The translations under genes and the position numbers were made by a program. From the NCBI RefSeq assembly GCF_030812335.1, contig NZ_JAUSSN010000009.1:182337-246336 (forward strand): DNA of 64,000 bases, written 5' to 3'. The notes under the pieces are model-generated. The model was not told where the DNA came from. It made no database searches and was given only the letters and a program-made list of their open reading frames with translations. Below, in pieces: positions 44,090-53,141 of the stretch (its first letter is position 1; each line of letters begins with the position of its first letter). Source of the stretch: Pseudarthrobacter oxydans. Lineage in GTDB: Bacteria; Actinomycetota; Actinomycetes; Actinomycetales; Micrococcaceae.

Positions 44090-45871
44090 ATGACCCAGAT
44101 CTTCGATAATCCTGCCGACTTTGCGGATGAAGCGTTGGACGGCTTTGTGGCAGCCAACCGCGGGTACGTTGCCCGTGTGGACGGCGGCGTCGTCCGTTCC
44201 ACCGAGGTCCCGGCCGGGCAGGTCGCCCTCGTCGTCGGCGGCGGCTCCGGCCACTATCCGGCCTTCGCCGGACTCGTGGGACCCGGCCTGGCCGCGGCTT
44301 CGGCCTGCGGCAACATGTTCGCGTCCCCCGCAGCCGGCCAGGTCTACCGGGTGGCCAAGGCCGCCAACGCCGGCGGCGGTGTCCTGCTGAGCTACGGCAA
44401 CTACGCCGGCGACGTCCTGCACTTCGGCCAGGCCCAGCTGCGTCTGAACGCCGAGGGCATCCCGACCCGCACGGTCCTGGTCACGGACGACATCGCCAGC
44501 GCCCCGCTGGACCAGATCGGGAAGCGCCGCGGGATCGCCGGGGACCTGACCGTCTTCAAAATCGCCGGAGCCGCCGCCGAAGCCGGACTGGACCTGGACG
44601 ACGTCGAACGGCTGGCCATCCGCACGAACTACCGCACCCGCTCGCTGGGCGTGGCGTTCGGCGGCTGCACGCTGCCGGGAGCCGACGCGCCGCTATTTTC
44701 CGTCCCCGCAGGACAGATGTCCCTGGGCCTGGGGATCCACGGCGAACCCGGGATCTCCGAGCACCCGATGCCCACGGCCTCGGAACTCGCCGACCTGCTC
44801 GTCACCAAACTCCTCGCCGACAAGCCCCACGACGCCGGCGACCGGGTCGTGGCGATCGTCAACGGCCTCGGCACCGTCAAGTACGACGAGCTGTTCCTGC
44901 TGTTCGGAAAAATCGAAAAGCTGCTCCTCGCCGCCGGACTCACCGTGGTGGAGCCCGAATGCGGGGAGCTCGTCACCAGCCTGGACATGTCCGGACTTTC
45001 CCTGACCCTGCTCTGGCTGGACGAGGAACTCGAGCAGTACTGGGCGGCCCCGGCCGACACCCCGGCGTTCCGAAAGGGCAACCTCGCACCCCGCGCCCGC
45101 CGCGAACTCGCCGCGCCCGACGAGACCGCCGCCGAAGCGACTGAACACCCCACGGCGGCGGCAGCGGACCTGGGCCGGCAGGCCGTCGCAGTGCTCCGCC
45201 AGGTGCGGGAGGTCGTCGTCGAACACGAAGAGGAACTGGGCCGGCTGGACGCGATCGCCGGCGACGGCGACCATGGCATCGGGATGCGCCGCGGCGTGGA
45301 GGCAGCGGTCACCGCTGCCGAGCAGGCTGTGGCCGCCGGAGCCTCCGTTGAACGGGTCCTCACCGCGGCCGGGGAGGCCTGGAGCGAACGCGCCGGCGGC
45401 ACCTCCGGCGCGCTTTGGGGCTCGGCGGTCATCGCGGCCGGACTGGCCCTGGGCAACCGGGACAGCTACTCCGCCGGGGACGCAGCCGCCGCGGTCACCG
45501 CCTTCGTTGACGCGATCACCGAACTCGGCAAAGCCGAGCTGGGCGACAAGACCATGGTGGATGCGCTCCTGCCGTTCCGGGATGCCTTCCTCACGGCGTT
45601 CGACGTCGGCACGTCCCTGCCCGATGCCCTCGCCGCCGCGGCTGCCGCCGCGCAGACAGCCGCGGACCGGACGGCTGATCTCCGCCCGCTCAAGGGCCGC
45701 GCCCGTCCGCTGGCGGAAAAGAGCCTCGGAAACCCCGATCCCGGCGCGGTCTCCTTCGCCTTGATCTCCGAGCGGATCGCCCGCCACCTCGCGTCGGTTC
45801 GGGCCAAGCCTGAACCGACCACATCCGACACGGCCTCAGGGGCCGGAAATGGAGCACAACGAAATGACTGA
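44090..45871 (+). CDS. DhaK-DhaL type ATP-dependent ketose kinase (erythrulose kinase-like)
   Basis: The 593-residue protein has a DhaK domain (residues 1-330: [21 protein letters not shown]-type core, and His217 in [10 protein letters not shown] that binds the ketose as a hemiaminal) joined by a linker to a DhaL nucleotide-binding domain (from about 365; [17 protein letters not shown] with the Mg-binding Asp residues). Single-chain enzymes of this type phosphorylate dihydroxyacetone or erythrulose with ATP. The neighbours argue for L- or D-erythrulose (LerK/DerK-like). Its stop overlaps the rpiB start by 8 bases. Confidence 0.9.
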   Translation: MTQIFDNPADFADEALDGFVAANRGYVARVDGGVVRSTEVPAGQVALVVGGGSGHYPAFAGLVGPGLAAASACGNMFASPAAGQVYRVAKAANAGGGVLLSYGNYAGDVLHFGQAQLRLNAEGIPTRTVLVTDDIASAPLDQIGKRRGIAGDLTVFKIAGAAAEAGLDLDDVERLAIRTNYRTRSLGVAFGGCTLPGADAPLFSVPAGQMSLGLGIHGEPGISEHPMPTASELADLLVTKLLADKPHDAGDRVVAIVNGLGTVKYDELFLLFGKIEKLLLAAGLTVVEPECGELVTSLDMSGLSLTLLWLDEELEQYWAAPADTPAFRKGNLAPRARRELAAPDETAAEATEHPTAAAADLGRQAVAVLRQVREVVVEHEEELGRLDAIAGDGDHGIGMRRGVEAAVTAAEQAVAAGASVERVLTAAGEAWSERAGGTSGALWGSAVIAAGLALGNRDSYSAGDAAAAVTAFVDAITELGKAELGDKTMVDALLPFRDAFLTAFDVGTSLPDALAAAAAAAQTAADRTADLRPLKGRARPLAEKSLGNPDPGAVSFALISERIARHLASVRAKPEPTTSDTASGAGNGAQRND

Positions 45872-46346
45872 CACCGAAGGTTTTCGCATTGTCATCGGAA
45901 ACGATGAGGCCGGCGTCGCATACAAAAACGCACTGAAGGCCCTCCTTGAAGCGGATCCCCGCGTGGCGTCGGTGGTGGACATCGGCGTCGGCGCCAACGA
46001 CGCCACCGCCTACCCCCACCTCGCTGTCAACGCGGCAAGGAAAGTGGCCGACGGCGAAGCCGACCGGGCGCTGCTGATCTGCGGCACGGGCCTGGGCGTG
46101 GCCATCGCGGCCAACAAGGTCCCCGGCATCCGTGCCGTCACCGCGCACGACAGCTACTCGGTCGAACGCTCGGTCCTGAGCAACAACGCCCAGGTCCTCA
46201 CCATGGGCCAGCGCGTCATCGGCCTCGAACTCGCCAAAAAACTCGTGGGTGAATGGCTCAGCCACCGCTTCGACGAAAGCTCCTCCTCCGCCGCCAAGGT
46301 GGACGCGATCGGCTCCTACGAATCCGACTACACGGAGGCTGACTGA
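45864..46346 (+). CDS. rpiB: RpiB-family sugar-phosphate isomerase
   Basis: The 160-residue protein has the RpiB/LacAB fold: [20 protein letters not shown] at the start, [20 protein letters not shown], the active-site loop [20 protein letters not shown] with its Cys, and [20 protein letters not shown]. In the tetritol pathway an RpiB homologue converts D-erythrulose 4-phosphate to D-erythrose 4-phosphate, which enters the pentose phosphate pathway. The start ATG 45864 (GGAG 9 bases upstream) overlaps the kinase end. A short C-terminal tail ([20 protein letters not shown]) extends beyond the core. Confidence 0.9.
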   Translation: MTDTEGFRIVIGNDEAGVAYKNALKALLEADPRVASVVDIGVGANDATAYPHLAVNAARKVADGEADRALLICGTGLGVAIAANKVPGIRAVTAHDSYSVERSVLSNNAQVLTMGQRVIGLELAKKLVGEWLSHRFDESSSSAAKVDAIGSYESDYTEAD

Positions 46347-46348
46347 CC

Positions 46349-47317
46349 ATGACCGAGACGCCGAACAGCTCACGACGAATCGCCGTCGTCGGGTCCGGGT
46401 ACATGGGCGGCGGGATCGCGCAGGTCCTGGCGCTCGGCGGTGCCCGCGTGGCCCTGGCCGATGTGTCCGCCGAAGTCGCCCAGAAGAACTACGAGCGGCT
46501 CCTGGCCGAATCCGATCAGTTCGTCGCCGACGGACTGTTCCCGGAAGGCTCCACGAGGATATTGGAGCAAAATCTCTGGGCCGCCAAGGACATCGAGGAA
46601 GCCGCGGCGGACGCCGACTTCATCGAGGAAGCCGTCCCCGAAGTCATCGCCATCAAGCACCAGACCCTCGCCCGCATCAGCGCCGCCGCCCGCCCGGACG
46701 CCATCATCGGCTCCAACACGTCCACCATCTCCATCGCGGAGCTCGCCGAGCCCGTCGCGCACCCGGAACGCTTCCTGGGCGTGCACTTCTCCAACCCCTC
46801 CCCGTTCATCCCCGGCGTGGAAATCATCCCCCACGCCGGCACCTCGGCGGCCACCGTCGGCGCTGTCCGTGACCTCGTGCATGCGGCCGGCAAGCAGACC
46901 GCCGTCGTCAAGGACGTCACCGGCTTTGTGCTCAACCGCCTCCAGTACGCCCTGTTCCACGAGGCCGCCCAGCTGGTGGAGCAGGAGATCGCGACGGCGG
47001 AGGACATCGACACCCTGGTCCGCACCACCTTCGGCTTCCGGCTGCCGTTCTTCGGCCCCTTCGCCATCGCCGATATGGCAGGACTGGACGTCTACAACTT
47101 CTGCTACAAATCCCTGCAGACGGAATTCCCGGAGCGCTTTGCGACGCCGAAGATCCTCAGCGACCTCGTGGAGGCCGGCAAGCTGGGCACCAAGACCGGT
47201 GCCGGCTTCCTCAACGTCCCCGCCGAGCGCACGCCCGAGCTCATCGCCTACCGGAACAAGGCGTACGTGGCCATGCAGAAGCTCATCGACGAACTCGGCC
47301 CCGCCCCCATCAACTGA
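46349..47317 (+). CDS. 3-hydroxyacyl-CoA dehydrogenase-family NAD enzyme
   Basis: The 322-residue protein has the NAD-binding loop VVGSGYMGGGIAQVLALGG and the 3HCDH core (EEAVPEVIAIKHQTLARISA, SNTSTISIAELA, GVHFSNPSPFIPGVEIIP, then DVTGFVLNRLQYALFHEAAQ). Lambda-crystallin/L-gulonate 3-dehydrogenase members of this fold act on sugar acids rather than CoA esters. Two bases after rpiB, it is clearly part of the tetrose operon, where no such enzyme is required in the known route. A role on a four-carbon sugar acid is an inference. Confidence 0.85.
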   Translation: MTETPNSSRRIAVVGSGYMGGGIAQVLALGGARVALADVSAEVAQKNYERLLAESDQFVADGLFPEGSTRILEQNLWAAKDIEEAAADADFIEEAVPEVIAIKHQTLARISAAARPDAIIGSNTSTISIAELAEPVAHPERFLGVHFSNPSPFIPGVEIIPHAGTSAATVGAVRDLVHAAGKQTAVVKDVTGFVLNRLQYALFHEAAQLVEQEIATAEDIDTLVRTTFGFRLPFFGPFAIADMAGLDVYNFCYKSLQTEFPERFATPKILSDLVEAGKLGTKTGAGFLNVPAERTPELIAYRNKAYVAMQKLIDELGPAPIN

Positions 47318-47341
47318 ACCCCACCCGGGTACACACGGATG

Positions 47342-47355
47342 CACCAAATTTGGTG
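47342..47355. promoter_or_regulatory. Perfect 14-bp palindrome upstream of MFS gene
   Basis: CACCAAATTTGGTG lies 80 bases before the MFS start, in the 118-base gap inside the tetrose gene group. A second element with GTTCC/GGAAC arms (47388-47402) follows. It is a strong operator candidate. Confidence 0.55.
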
Positions 47356-47435
47356 ACTATTGCGCCACAGAGTGGTAAACCTGAACTGTTCCGCTGAGGA
47401 ACCCGGCGGGCTCGTCTCTGACAGCGAGGTGCACC

Positions 47436-48815
47436 ATGACTTCCAGTAATCCTGCTAATCAACTCGACGAGCTGGGCCAGCGCACTCTGCGCCGGGTGCG
47501 CCGCCGCATTATGCCGCTCATTGTCCTGCTCTACTTCATTGCCTATCTAGACCGGAACAATGTCGGCTTCGCGAAGCTGACCATGAGCGAGGATATTGGC
47601 CTGAGTGCATCTGCCTATGGCCTTGGCGCAGGCATCTTCTTCCTCGGTTATGCCCTGCTGGAAATCCCGAGCAACGCCGGCATGTACAAGTTCGGCGCCC
47701 GCAAATGGATCGCCCGGATCCTCATCTCCTGGGGTATCTTCGCCACGGCCATGTGCCTGGTGACCGGCGAGACCAGCTTCTACATCATCCGGTTCCTGCT
47801 GGGCGCGGCCGAGGCAGGGTTCTTCCCGGCCATCCTGTTCTACCTGACGCTGTGGTTCCCGTCCGCCCAGCGCGTCACGGTGCTGGGCATCTTCATCCTG
47901 GCGCAGCCCATCTCCAACGCCCTCGGCGCACCCGTTTCAGGCCTGCTGCTGCAGATGGACGGCATCTGGGGCCTCCAGGGGTGGCAGTGGCTGTACATCA
48001 TTGAAGGCATCCCGGCTATTATCCTCGGCATTCTGACCCCGGTCCTGATGACTGACCGCCCCAGCCAGGCGCATTGGCTGGCCGACGACGAGCGCGAATG
48101 GCTGACCACAACCATGGACGATGAGCTTGCCCGACACCAGAAGGGGCGGCCGCATCACTTCCTGGCCGGCCTCAAGGACCCGCGGACCATTGCCTACTCC
48201 GCGCTGTACTTCGGACTGGTCTGCGGTATCTATGGGCTCGGGCTGTGGATGCCGACGATCGTTGCCGCACTGGGCGACTTCACCACCACTCAGGTCGGTT
48301 TTATCGTTGCCATCCCCTACACAATTGCGGCGGTTTTCGTGTACTTCTGGAGCAAGCGCTCGGACCGGACCGGCAACCGGGTCCTTCATGCGACTCTCAG
48401 CATGGTCATGGCGGCCATTGGCCTCCTTGCCGCCGGCTACCTGGTCCAGGTCAACGCGATCCTGGCACTTCTGGCCCTGACGCTGGCGGCAATGGGTATT
48501 TACTCCGCCATTGCCCCGTTCCTGGCAATGCCTGCGACGGCCCTGGTCGGCGCTGCGGCAGCAGCCGGGCTGGCGATGGTCAACTCGCTCGGTAACCTCG
48601 GCGGGTTCGTGGCTCCCTACGCCGTGGGGCTGTTCAATGACGCCACCGGAGACAACCGCTCCGGCCTCGTGTTCCTGTCAGCCTGCCTCGGCATAACCGC
48701 TGTGGCCACCTATCTCTACGCACGCAAGCGTCCGGAAGGGCATGTGAAGCCCGGTACGCCGGCCACCGTCGGCGAGGAGGCTGTAGCTGCCGACGACTTC
48801 GACATCAAGAACTGA
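47436..48815 (+). CDS. MFS transporter, anion:cation symporter (ACS) type
   Basis: The 459-residue protein has twelve helices and the ACS hallmark in helix 1 (PLIVLLYFIAYLDRNNVGFA). The family imports organic anions such as tartrate, phthalate or sugar acids. The helix 4 segment FYIIRFLLGAAEAGFFPAIL is typical. Position within the tetrose cluster, before an SDR gene 27 bases downstream, suggests uptake of a tetronate or tetritol. An anion substrate would fit the 3HCDH-family enzyme better than a neutral polyol. Confidence 0.9.
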   Translation: MTSSNPANQLDELGQRTLRRVRRRIMPLIVLLYFIAYLDRNNVGFAKLTMSEDIGLSASAYGLGAGIFFLGYALLEIPSNAGMYKFGARKWIARILISWGIFATAMCLVTGETSFYIIRFLLGAAEAGFFPAILFYLTLWFPSAQRVTVLGIFILAQPISNALGAPVSGLLLQMDGIWGLQGWQWLYIIEGIPAIILGILTPVLMTDRPSQAHWLADDEREWLTTTMDDELARHQKGRPHHFLAGLKDPRTIAYSALYFGLVCGIYGLGLWMPTIVAALGDFTTTQVGFIVAIPYTIAAVFVYFWSKRSDRTGNRVLHATLSMVMAAIGLLAAGYLVQVNAILALLALTLAAMGIYSAIAPFLAMPATALVGAAAAAGLAMVNSLGNLGGFVAPYAVGLFNDATGDNRSGLVFLSACLGITAVATYLYARKRPEGHVKPGTPATVGEEAVAADDFDIKN

Positions 48816-48842
48816 CAACCAGGCGACAAGGGGCTTGAGGAC

Positions 48843-49619
48843 ATGACTCAGCAAGCAAAGTTCCCGGCTGAGCGGACGGCGGTGCTGACCGGCGCCGCCT
48901 CCCCGCGCGGCATCGGACGGGCGACGGCGGAAATGCTCGCCAGCGGAGGCTGGGCGGTTGCGATCCTGGACATCGACGGCGGCGCGGCGCGGAAGGCGGC
49001 GGAGGAAATCACCGACGTCTACGGCGTCAAGGCGGTCGGGGTTGGAGCTGATGTGTCCGATCCGGCAGCCGTCAACGCTGCCATCGATGAGGTCGAATCC
49101 ACGCTGCCGCCGATCATAGGCCTGGCCAACCTGGCAGGCATCAGCTCACCCACGGAATTCATGGACGAGACGCTCGAGGCCTGGGAGCGGGTGTTCAAGA
49201 TCAACATGACCGGCACGTTTCTGGTCACCCAGCGCGTGCTCAGGGGCATGATCGAGCGGAAGCTGGGCAGGATCGTGAGCGTCTCGTCCATCTCCGCCCA
49301 GCGCGGAGGCGGCACCTACTCCAAGGTGGCCTACAGTGCCTCAAAGGCTGCGATCATCGGCTTCACCAGGGCACTGGCCCGGGAAATGGGCCAGCACGGA
49401 GTCACCGTCAATTGTGTGGCGCCCGGCCCCGTGGACACTGACATCATGGGTGGAACCCTGACGGAGGAGCGAAAGGCCGCCATGGCGGCAGACATCCTGG
49501 TGGGCCGGGTGGGAACCGTGCGGGACATCGCCGCGCTGATGGTGTTCCTCATGGGCGAGGACGCCGGCTTCATCACGGCCGCGACATATGACATCAACGG
49601 AGGGCTGCAGATTTCCTGA
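48843..49619 (+). CDS. SDR-family dehydrogenase (probable tetritol/polyol dehydrogenase)
   Basis: The 258-residue short-chain dehydrogenase has the loop LTGAASPRGIGRATAEML, the ANLAGIS motif, the catalytic Ser in IVSVSSISAQRGG and Y-x-x-x-K in AYSASKAA, and the C-terminal DINGGLQIS. Homologues in mycobacterial tetritol utilisation oxidise threitol or erythritol to erythrulose. It is the last gene of the cluster, 27 bases after the MFS gene. The exact polyol is not readable from sequence. Confidence 0.88.
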   Translation: MTQQAKFPAERTAVLTGAASPRGIGRATAEMLASGGWAVAILDIDGGAARKAAEEITDVYGVKAVGVGADVSDPAAVNAAIDEVESTLPPIIGLANLAGISSPTEFMDETLEAWERVFKINMTGTFLVTQRVLRGMIERKLGRIVSVSSISAQRGGGTYSKVAYSASKAAIIGFTRALAREMGQHGVTVNCVAPGPVDTDIMGGTLTEERKAAMAADILVGRVGTVRDIAALMVFLMGEDAGFITAATYDINGGLQIS

Positions 49620-49724
49620 ATAAAATGCCGTATAGCGGAGTGGCCGTTGCCCTTCTCACGCCCTAGCGCGCTTGACCGCCTGTCAGCCCAACGTCTGGGC
49701 TGGCAAAACGACGACGACATGCGT

Positions 49725-49870
49725 CTAATCCCGCCTAAGTCCGGCAGCTTCCTGTGCGAGCTTGGTGACCTGCTCCCAGTCGTTATTCTCCATGGCCGCC
49801 TTCGGGGTGAGCCAACTGCCTCCCCCGCAGGAGACATTCGGCCAGGCCCCAGCCGCAGCAAGCGTCAGAG
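49725..49870 (-). pseudogene. C-terminal relic of a KDPG/KHG aldolase gene
   Basis: The minus strand encodes NVSCGGGSWLTPKAAMENND followed by WEQVTKLAQEAAGLRRD and a stop. This is the conserved end of Eda-type 2-keto-3-deoxy-6-phosphogluconate aldolases. Only about 45 residues remain and the barrel is missing. It follows the Gfo/Idh gene on the same strand, suggesting that a sugar-acid cluster was once here. Confidence 0.6.
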
Positions 49871-49937
49871 AGACCCGACCAGGGTCAATGTCCACACGCT
49901 GAAGCAAAATCCCCAGACGAGCGGGATGCTGTGCGGT

Positions 49938-50981
49938 TCATGGCTTCCGTGGCCGTTCGCCCGGGAACTCGATTCCGAGCTGGTTCCTGATAGCGTCGGC
50001 TACCGCCATGGTCCGGATGGATTCGGCGGGCGGCCGCTGCGGCACCTCCAGTTGCCCCGCCGCAATGGCACCGGCGACGGCGGCAGCCTCGTAGTGCAGG
50101 CCGTCAACTTGCGTTCCGACCGGCTCTTCATAGGCCAGCTGGGTGCCGTCCGGGAAGCGGATGGTAAAGCCGCCAGGCATATTGAACGGCCCGTCGATGG
50201 TCAGGGAGGCCTCCGTGCCCACGATAGTGGCCGAGGTCGGCGTGAAATTGTACAACTGGGTGTTCATCATGGCCTGGCGTCCGCCGGCAAAGGACATAAC
50301 AGCGGAAAGCTGGGCATTGACACCGGATTCGTGCGGTTCACCGAGCGCCAGGAGGCGGTCCGGTTCGCCGAGGACGGACGTGATGAGCGCAAGCGGATAG
50401 GTCCCGAGGTCCAGCAGCGGGCCGCCTGCCAGGGCCGGGTCGAAGATCCGGTGGTTTCGGTCGAAGTACTCGCCGTATTCAGCAAAGACCGTTGTGAGGT
50501 CCCCGAGCATCGCGGAGTCGAGCACCTGGCGGATGACGTCGAACTTGGGCAGGAAGAATGTCCACATGGCTTCGGCGGCGAACAGGCCGGTCCCGGCTGC
50601 CCGGCGGGCGATGCCTGCCGCCTGTTCGCGATTGATGCCGATCGGCTTTTCAACCAGGACATGCTTGCCGGCGTCGAGCGCCATGAGAGCAGCCTCGTAG
50701 TGGAAATTGTGCGGCGTGGCCACGTAGATGACGTCGACGTCGGAGGCCGCCAGTTCCTCATAGCTGCCAAAGGCTGCGGGGACGCCGTGTCGACCGGCAA
50801 ACGCCTCGGAACGGTCCAGGGAGCGGGAGCCGACCGCGGCAATCACCTGCGAGGTGTGCGCCTGCACGGATTCCGTAAAGCGTTCCGCAATCCAGCCGGG
50901 ACCCATGATCCCCCAGCGGAGCGGGGGTGCATCGCGGGATTCTGGAACCCGAGACTCAGGGAGCGAGCGTTTACCGGTCAC
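49938..50981 (-). CDS. Gfo/Idh/MocA-family NAD(P) oxidoreductase
   Basis: The 347-residue protein has the N-terminal Rossmann domain (RWGIMGPGWIAERFTESVQA) and the diagnostic EKP motif in HVLVEKPIGINREQAAGI, followed by the alpha/beta barrel-like substrate domain (GGPLLDLGTYPLALI). Family members oxidise or reduce sugars, inositols or glucosides. The start GTG 50981 has AAGGAGG. It lies between the aldolase relic and the amino-acid transporter pair; its substrate is unknown. Confidence 0.9.
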   Translation of the reverse strand: MTGKRSLPESRVPESRDAPPLRWGIMGPGWIAERFTESVQAHTSQVIAAVGSRSLDRSEAFAGRHGVPAAFGSYEELAASDVDVIYVATPHNFHYEAALMALDAGKHVLVEKPIGINREQAAGIARRAAGTGLFAAEAMWTFFLPKFDVIRQVLDSAMLGDLTTVFAEYGEYFDRNHRIFDPALAGGPLLDLGTYPLALITSVLGEPDRLLALGEPHESGVNAQLSAVMSFAGGRQAMMNTQLYNFTPTSATIVGTEASLTIDGPFNMPGGFTIRFPDGTQLAYEEPVGTQVDGLHYEAAAVAGAIAAGQLEVPQRPPAESIRTMAVADAIRNQLGIEFPGERPRKP

Positions 50982-51067
50982 GTTAGTCCTCCTTAGGGTC
51001 GATATCGATTCTCACGAAGGCGCAGGGCCCTGCTCGTTTTGTGGCAGGCACGTCCATGACCCGCCGG

Positions 51068-51205
51068 TCAAAGCTCCGGTGCGTGCTCCTCGGGTAGCGC
51101 GCCTTCATCCTCGGGGTGACGCTTGAGGTTGAGCAATGCAACCGCCAGGCCGCCCCACACCGTGAGGATGGCAATGATCATCATGGTGATTGCGATCGGT
51201 GTCAT
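51068..51205 (-). CDS. MetS-like small subunit of NSS amino acid importer
   Basis: This 45-residue protein has a single membrane helix (IAITMMIIAILTVWGGLAVA) and an acidic tail ending HPEDEGALPEEHAPEL. It starts at ATG 51205 with GGAGG 6 bases upstream, and its start overlaps the stop of the transporter gene (ATGA). This is the layout of the methionine/alanine importer MetPS of Corynebacterium, where the small subunit is required for activity. It is easily missed because of its size. Confidence 0.85.
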   Translation of the reverse strand: MTPIAITMMIIAILTVWGGLAVALLNLKRHPEDEGALPEEHAPEL

Positions 51206-52773
51206 CGTGCTGCCTCCGCTTCGTCCTCGTCGATCATGGATTGATACTCCGGGTCATGGTGGGCCTTGGATTTGCGGCTCCAGGGGATGAACGTCAATAC
51301 CAGAGCCAGGACCACGAGCCCGCCAGCCATGCCCCAGCCGAACAGGCCCACAAACCACTCGGGATAGCCCTCGTAGGTGGCGGAGATCTTGCTGATGAAT
51401 TCGTTGAACACCAGGTAGATCAGCGCAAGTGGCACCACCCCGGCCACCAGCACCATCCACGCCCCGCGCATCTTGATCGTCGAAGTGCGGTTGAGGTGGG
51501 CCGACAGCAGTGGGAGCTTACGCAGGAACCATGCCAGGACCACCACGGTCACCAGCGCCCCGAGCGTGATGCCAAAGCTGTTGACGAAAGCATCGGAGGT
51601 GTCCAGGAGGTATAGGCCCGTTGCCGTCGGGAAGAGTGCCAGCGACACGGCCGCGACCAGCCCGCTGACCACTAGTGAAGTCCTGACCCGCCCCCAGCCC
51701 AGCTTGTCCTGCACCGCGGCCACGATGACCTCCAGGACGGAGATCAGTGATGTAACCCCCGCGAAAACCAGGGATCCAAAGAACAGCACCCCCATGAGCG
51801 CCCCGAGCGGCGCCTGGGAAACAATGGTGGGGAACGCTACGAACGCCAGCCCGATGCCTTGGGTGACAACATCGTTTACGCCGGCTCCGGCGGCCTGGGC
51901 CATGAACCCCAGTGCGGCGAACACGCCGATGCCGGCCAGGATCTCGAATCCCGAATTCGAAAACGCGACCACCATGCCGGAACCGGTCAGGTCGGTCCTG
52001 CGCTTCAGGTAGGAGGAGTAGGTGACCATGATGCCGTAGCCTACCGACAGCGAGAAGAAGATATGTCCGTAGGCAGCAGCCCATACTGACGGATCGGCCA
52101 AGGCGGCCCAGTCGGGGGTGAAGAAGGCGTTGAGGCCTTCGGCAGCACCCGGCAGGAACAGCGACTGGACCACCAGCAGCAAGAACATCACCATCAGCAG
52201 CGGGAGCAGAATTGAGTTGGCGCGTGAGATTCCCTTGCGGATTCCGGCCACCATGATGATGATGACAACGGTCCAGATCAGCAGCAGCGGGAAGAAGACG
52301 GACGGCACGTAATTGAAGCCGACACCCGGCGCCTCGGAGACCTTGAGGAATGTCCCGAAGAAGTAGCCCTCGGCGTCGTCGCCCCATGCCTCGGTGAAGG
52401 AAAAGATGGTGTACATCAGGGACCACGCGACAATCACCGCATAGTAGGCTGCGATGACGAAGCAGACCAGCACCTGCCACCACCCCAGCGGCTCGGCCGC
52501 CCTGTGGAGCCGGCGGTAGGCAAGCGGGGCGGAGCCGCGGAATTTGTGCCCCACGGCATAGTCCAGGAACAGCAGCGGGATGCCTGCTGTCAGCAACGCC
52601 ACCAGGTACGGGATCAGGAAGGCGCCGCCGCCGTTGTCATAGGCGATGTACGGGAAGCGCCAGATGTTGCCCAGACCCACAGCTGAACCGATGGCCGAAA
52701 GGATGAACAGCCTGCGCGTGGAAAAAGTCTCGCGCTTCACTGGTTCGGCGGAGGAAGAGGACGGACTGCTCAT
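51202..52773 (-). CDS. NSS (SNF)-family sodium:amino acid symporter, MetP-like
   Basis: The 523-residue protein has twelve helices and the NSS signatures: LSAIGSAVGLGNIWRFPYIA in helix 1 (sodium and substrate site), YDNGGGAFLIPYL, and SLSVGYGIMVTYSSYL in helix 6. It imports amino acids such as methionine or alanine with sodium. It is translationally coupled to the MetS-like small subunit. The frame begins at 52773 (MSSPSSSSAEP). Confidence 0.92.
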   Translation of the reverse strand: MSSPSSSSAEPVKRETFSTRRLFILSAIGSAVGLGNIWRFPYIAYDNGGGAFLIPYLVALLTAGIPLLFLDYAVGHKFRGSAPLAYRRLHRAAEPLGWWQVLVCFVIAAYYAVIVAWSLMYTIFSFTEAWGDDAEGYFFGTFLKVSEAPGVGFNYVPSVFFPLLLIWTVVIIIMVAGIRKGISRANSILLPLLMVMFLLLVVQSLFLPGAAEGLNAFFTPDWAALADPSVWAAAYGHIFFSLSVGYGIMVTYSSYLKRRTDLTGSGMVVAFSNSGFEILAGIGVFAALGFMAQAAGAGVNDVVTQGIGLAFVAFPTIVSQAPLGALMGVLFFGSLVFAGVTSLISVLEVIVAAVQDKLGWGRVRTSLVVSGLVAAVSLALFPTATGLYLLDTSDAFVNSFGITLGALVTVVVLAWFLRKLPLLSAHLNRTSTIKMRGAWMVLVAGVVPLALIYLVFNEFISKISATYEGYPEWFVGLFGWGMAGGLVVLALVLTFIPWSRKSKAHHDPEYQSMIDEDEAEAAR

Positions 52774-52836
52774 CCCGTCACGCCCTGCACAACGGTTGAG
52801 TTCTTAGTGATGTTGAAGCGCTGGACACCGCGCTTT

Positions 52837-52864
52837 TCTGGCCGGTCCATGTGGGCTCGCTCTC
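52837..52864 (+). repeat. 28-base repeat shared with 23709-23736
   Basis: 27 of 28 bases match the sequence that follows the hydrolase at 22863. The surrounding 52774-52998 has no gene; it contains the transporter promoter and this repeat. Confidence 0.72.
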
Positions 52865-52998
52865 GGATGAAGGATGAAGTCCGATTCACTGGCTATGCCG
52901 CGAACTTTACTTTTACCTTTCGTTTCAGGGAAGCCCCGGGCTTTCCGCCCGGCCTTTCCCCCGGGAATTTCGTCCTTCCGCAGGAGTAGGGTCCCGTC

Positions 52999-53141
52999 AT
53001 GGACATCGTCCTGGTACCAAGTTTCTGGTCGGACGCATCCTTGCGGGAGGAAGCCTCGCTAGTCCTTTCCGCCGCTGGCAGCAGTCGCACGCACTCGCGT
53101 TCCTGGGGCTGGAATCAGTGGACGCCCGCCTGTCGCTCGTG
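52999..53141 (+). pseudogene. N-terminal relic of an alpha/beta hydrolase
   Basis: From ATG 52999 the frame reads MDIVLVPSFWSDASLREEAS, the normal start of a family of small alpha/beta hydrolases (usually MDIVLVPGFWLD). After a frame change near 53085 the matching continuation appears (THALAFLGLESVDARLSLV). It then runs directly into MFS transporter sequence. The nucleophile region and all later parts are missing. Confidence 0.55.

Noticed and set aside
49647..50996. Plus-strand frame across the Gfo/Idh gene
   Set aside because: Antisense shadow; the opposite strand holds the EKP motif and AAGGAGG start.
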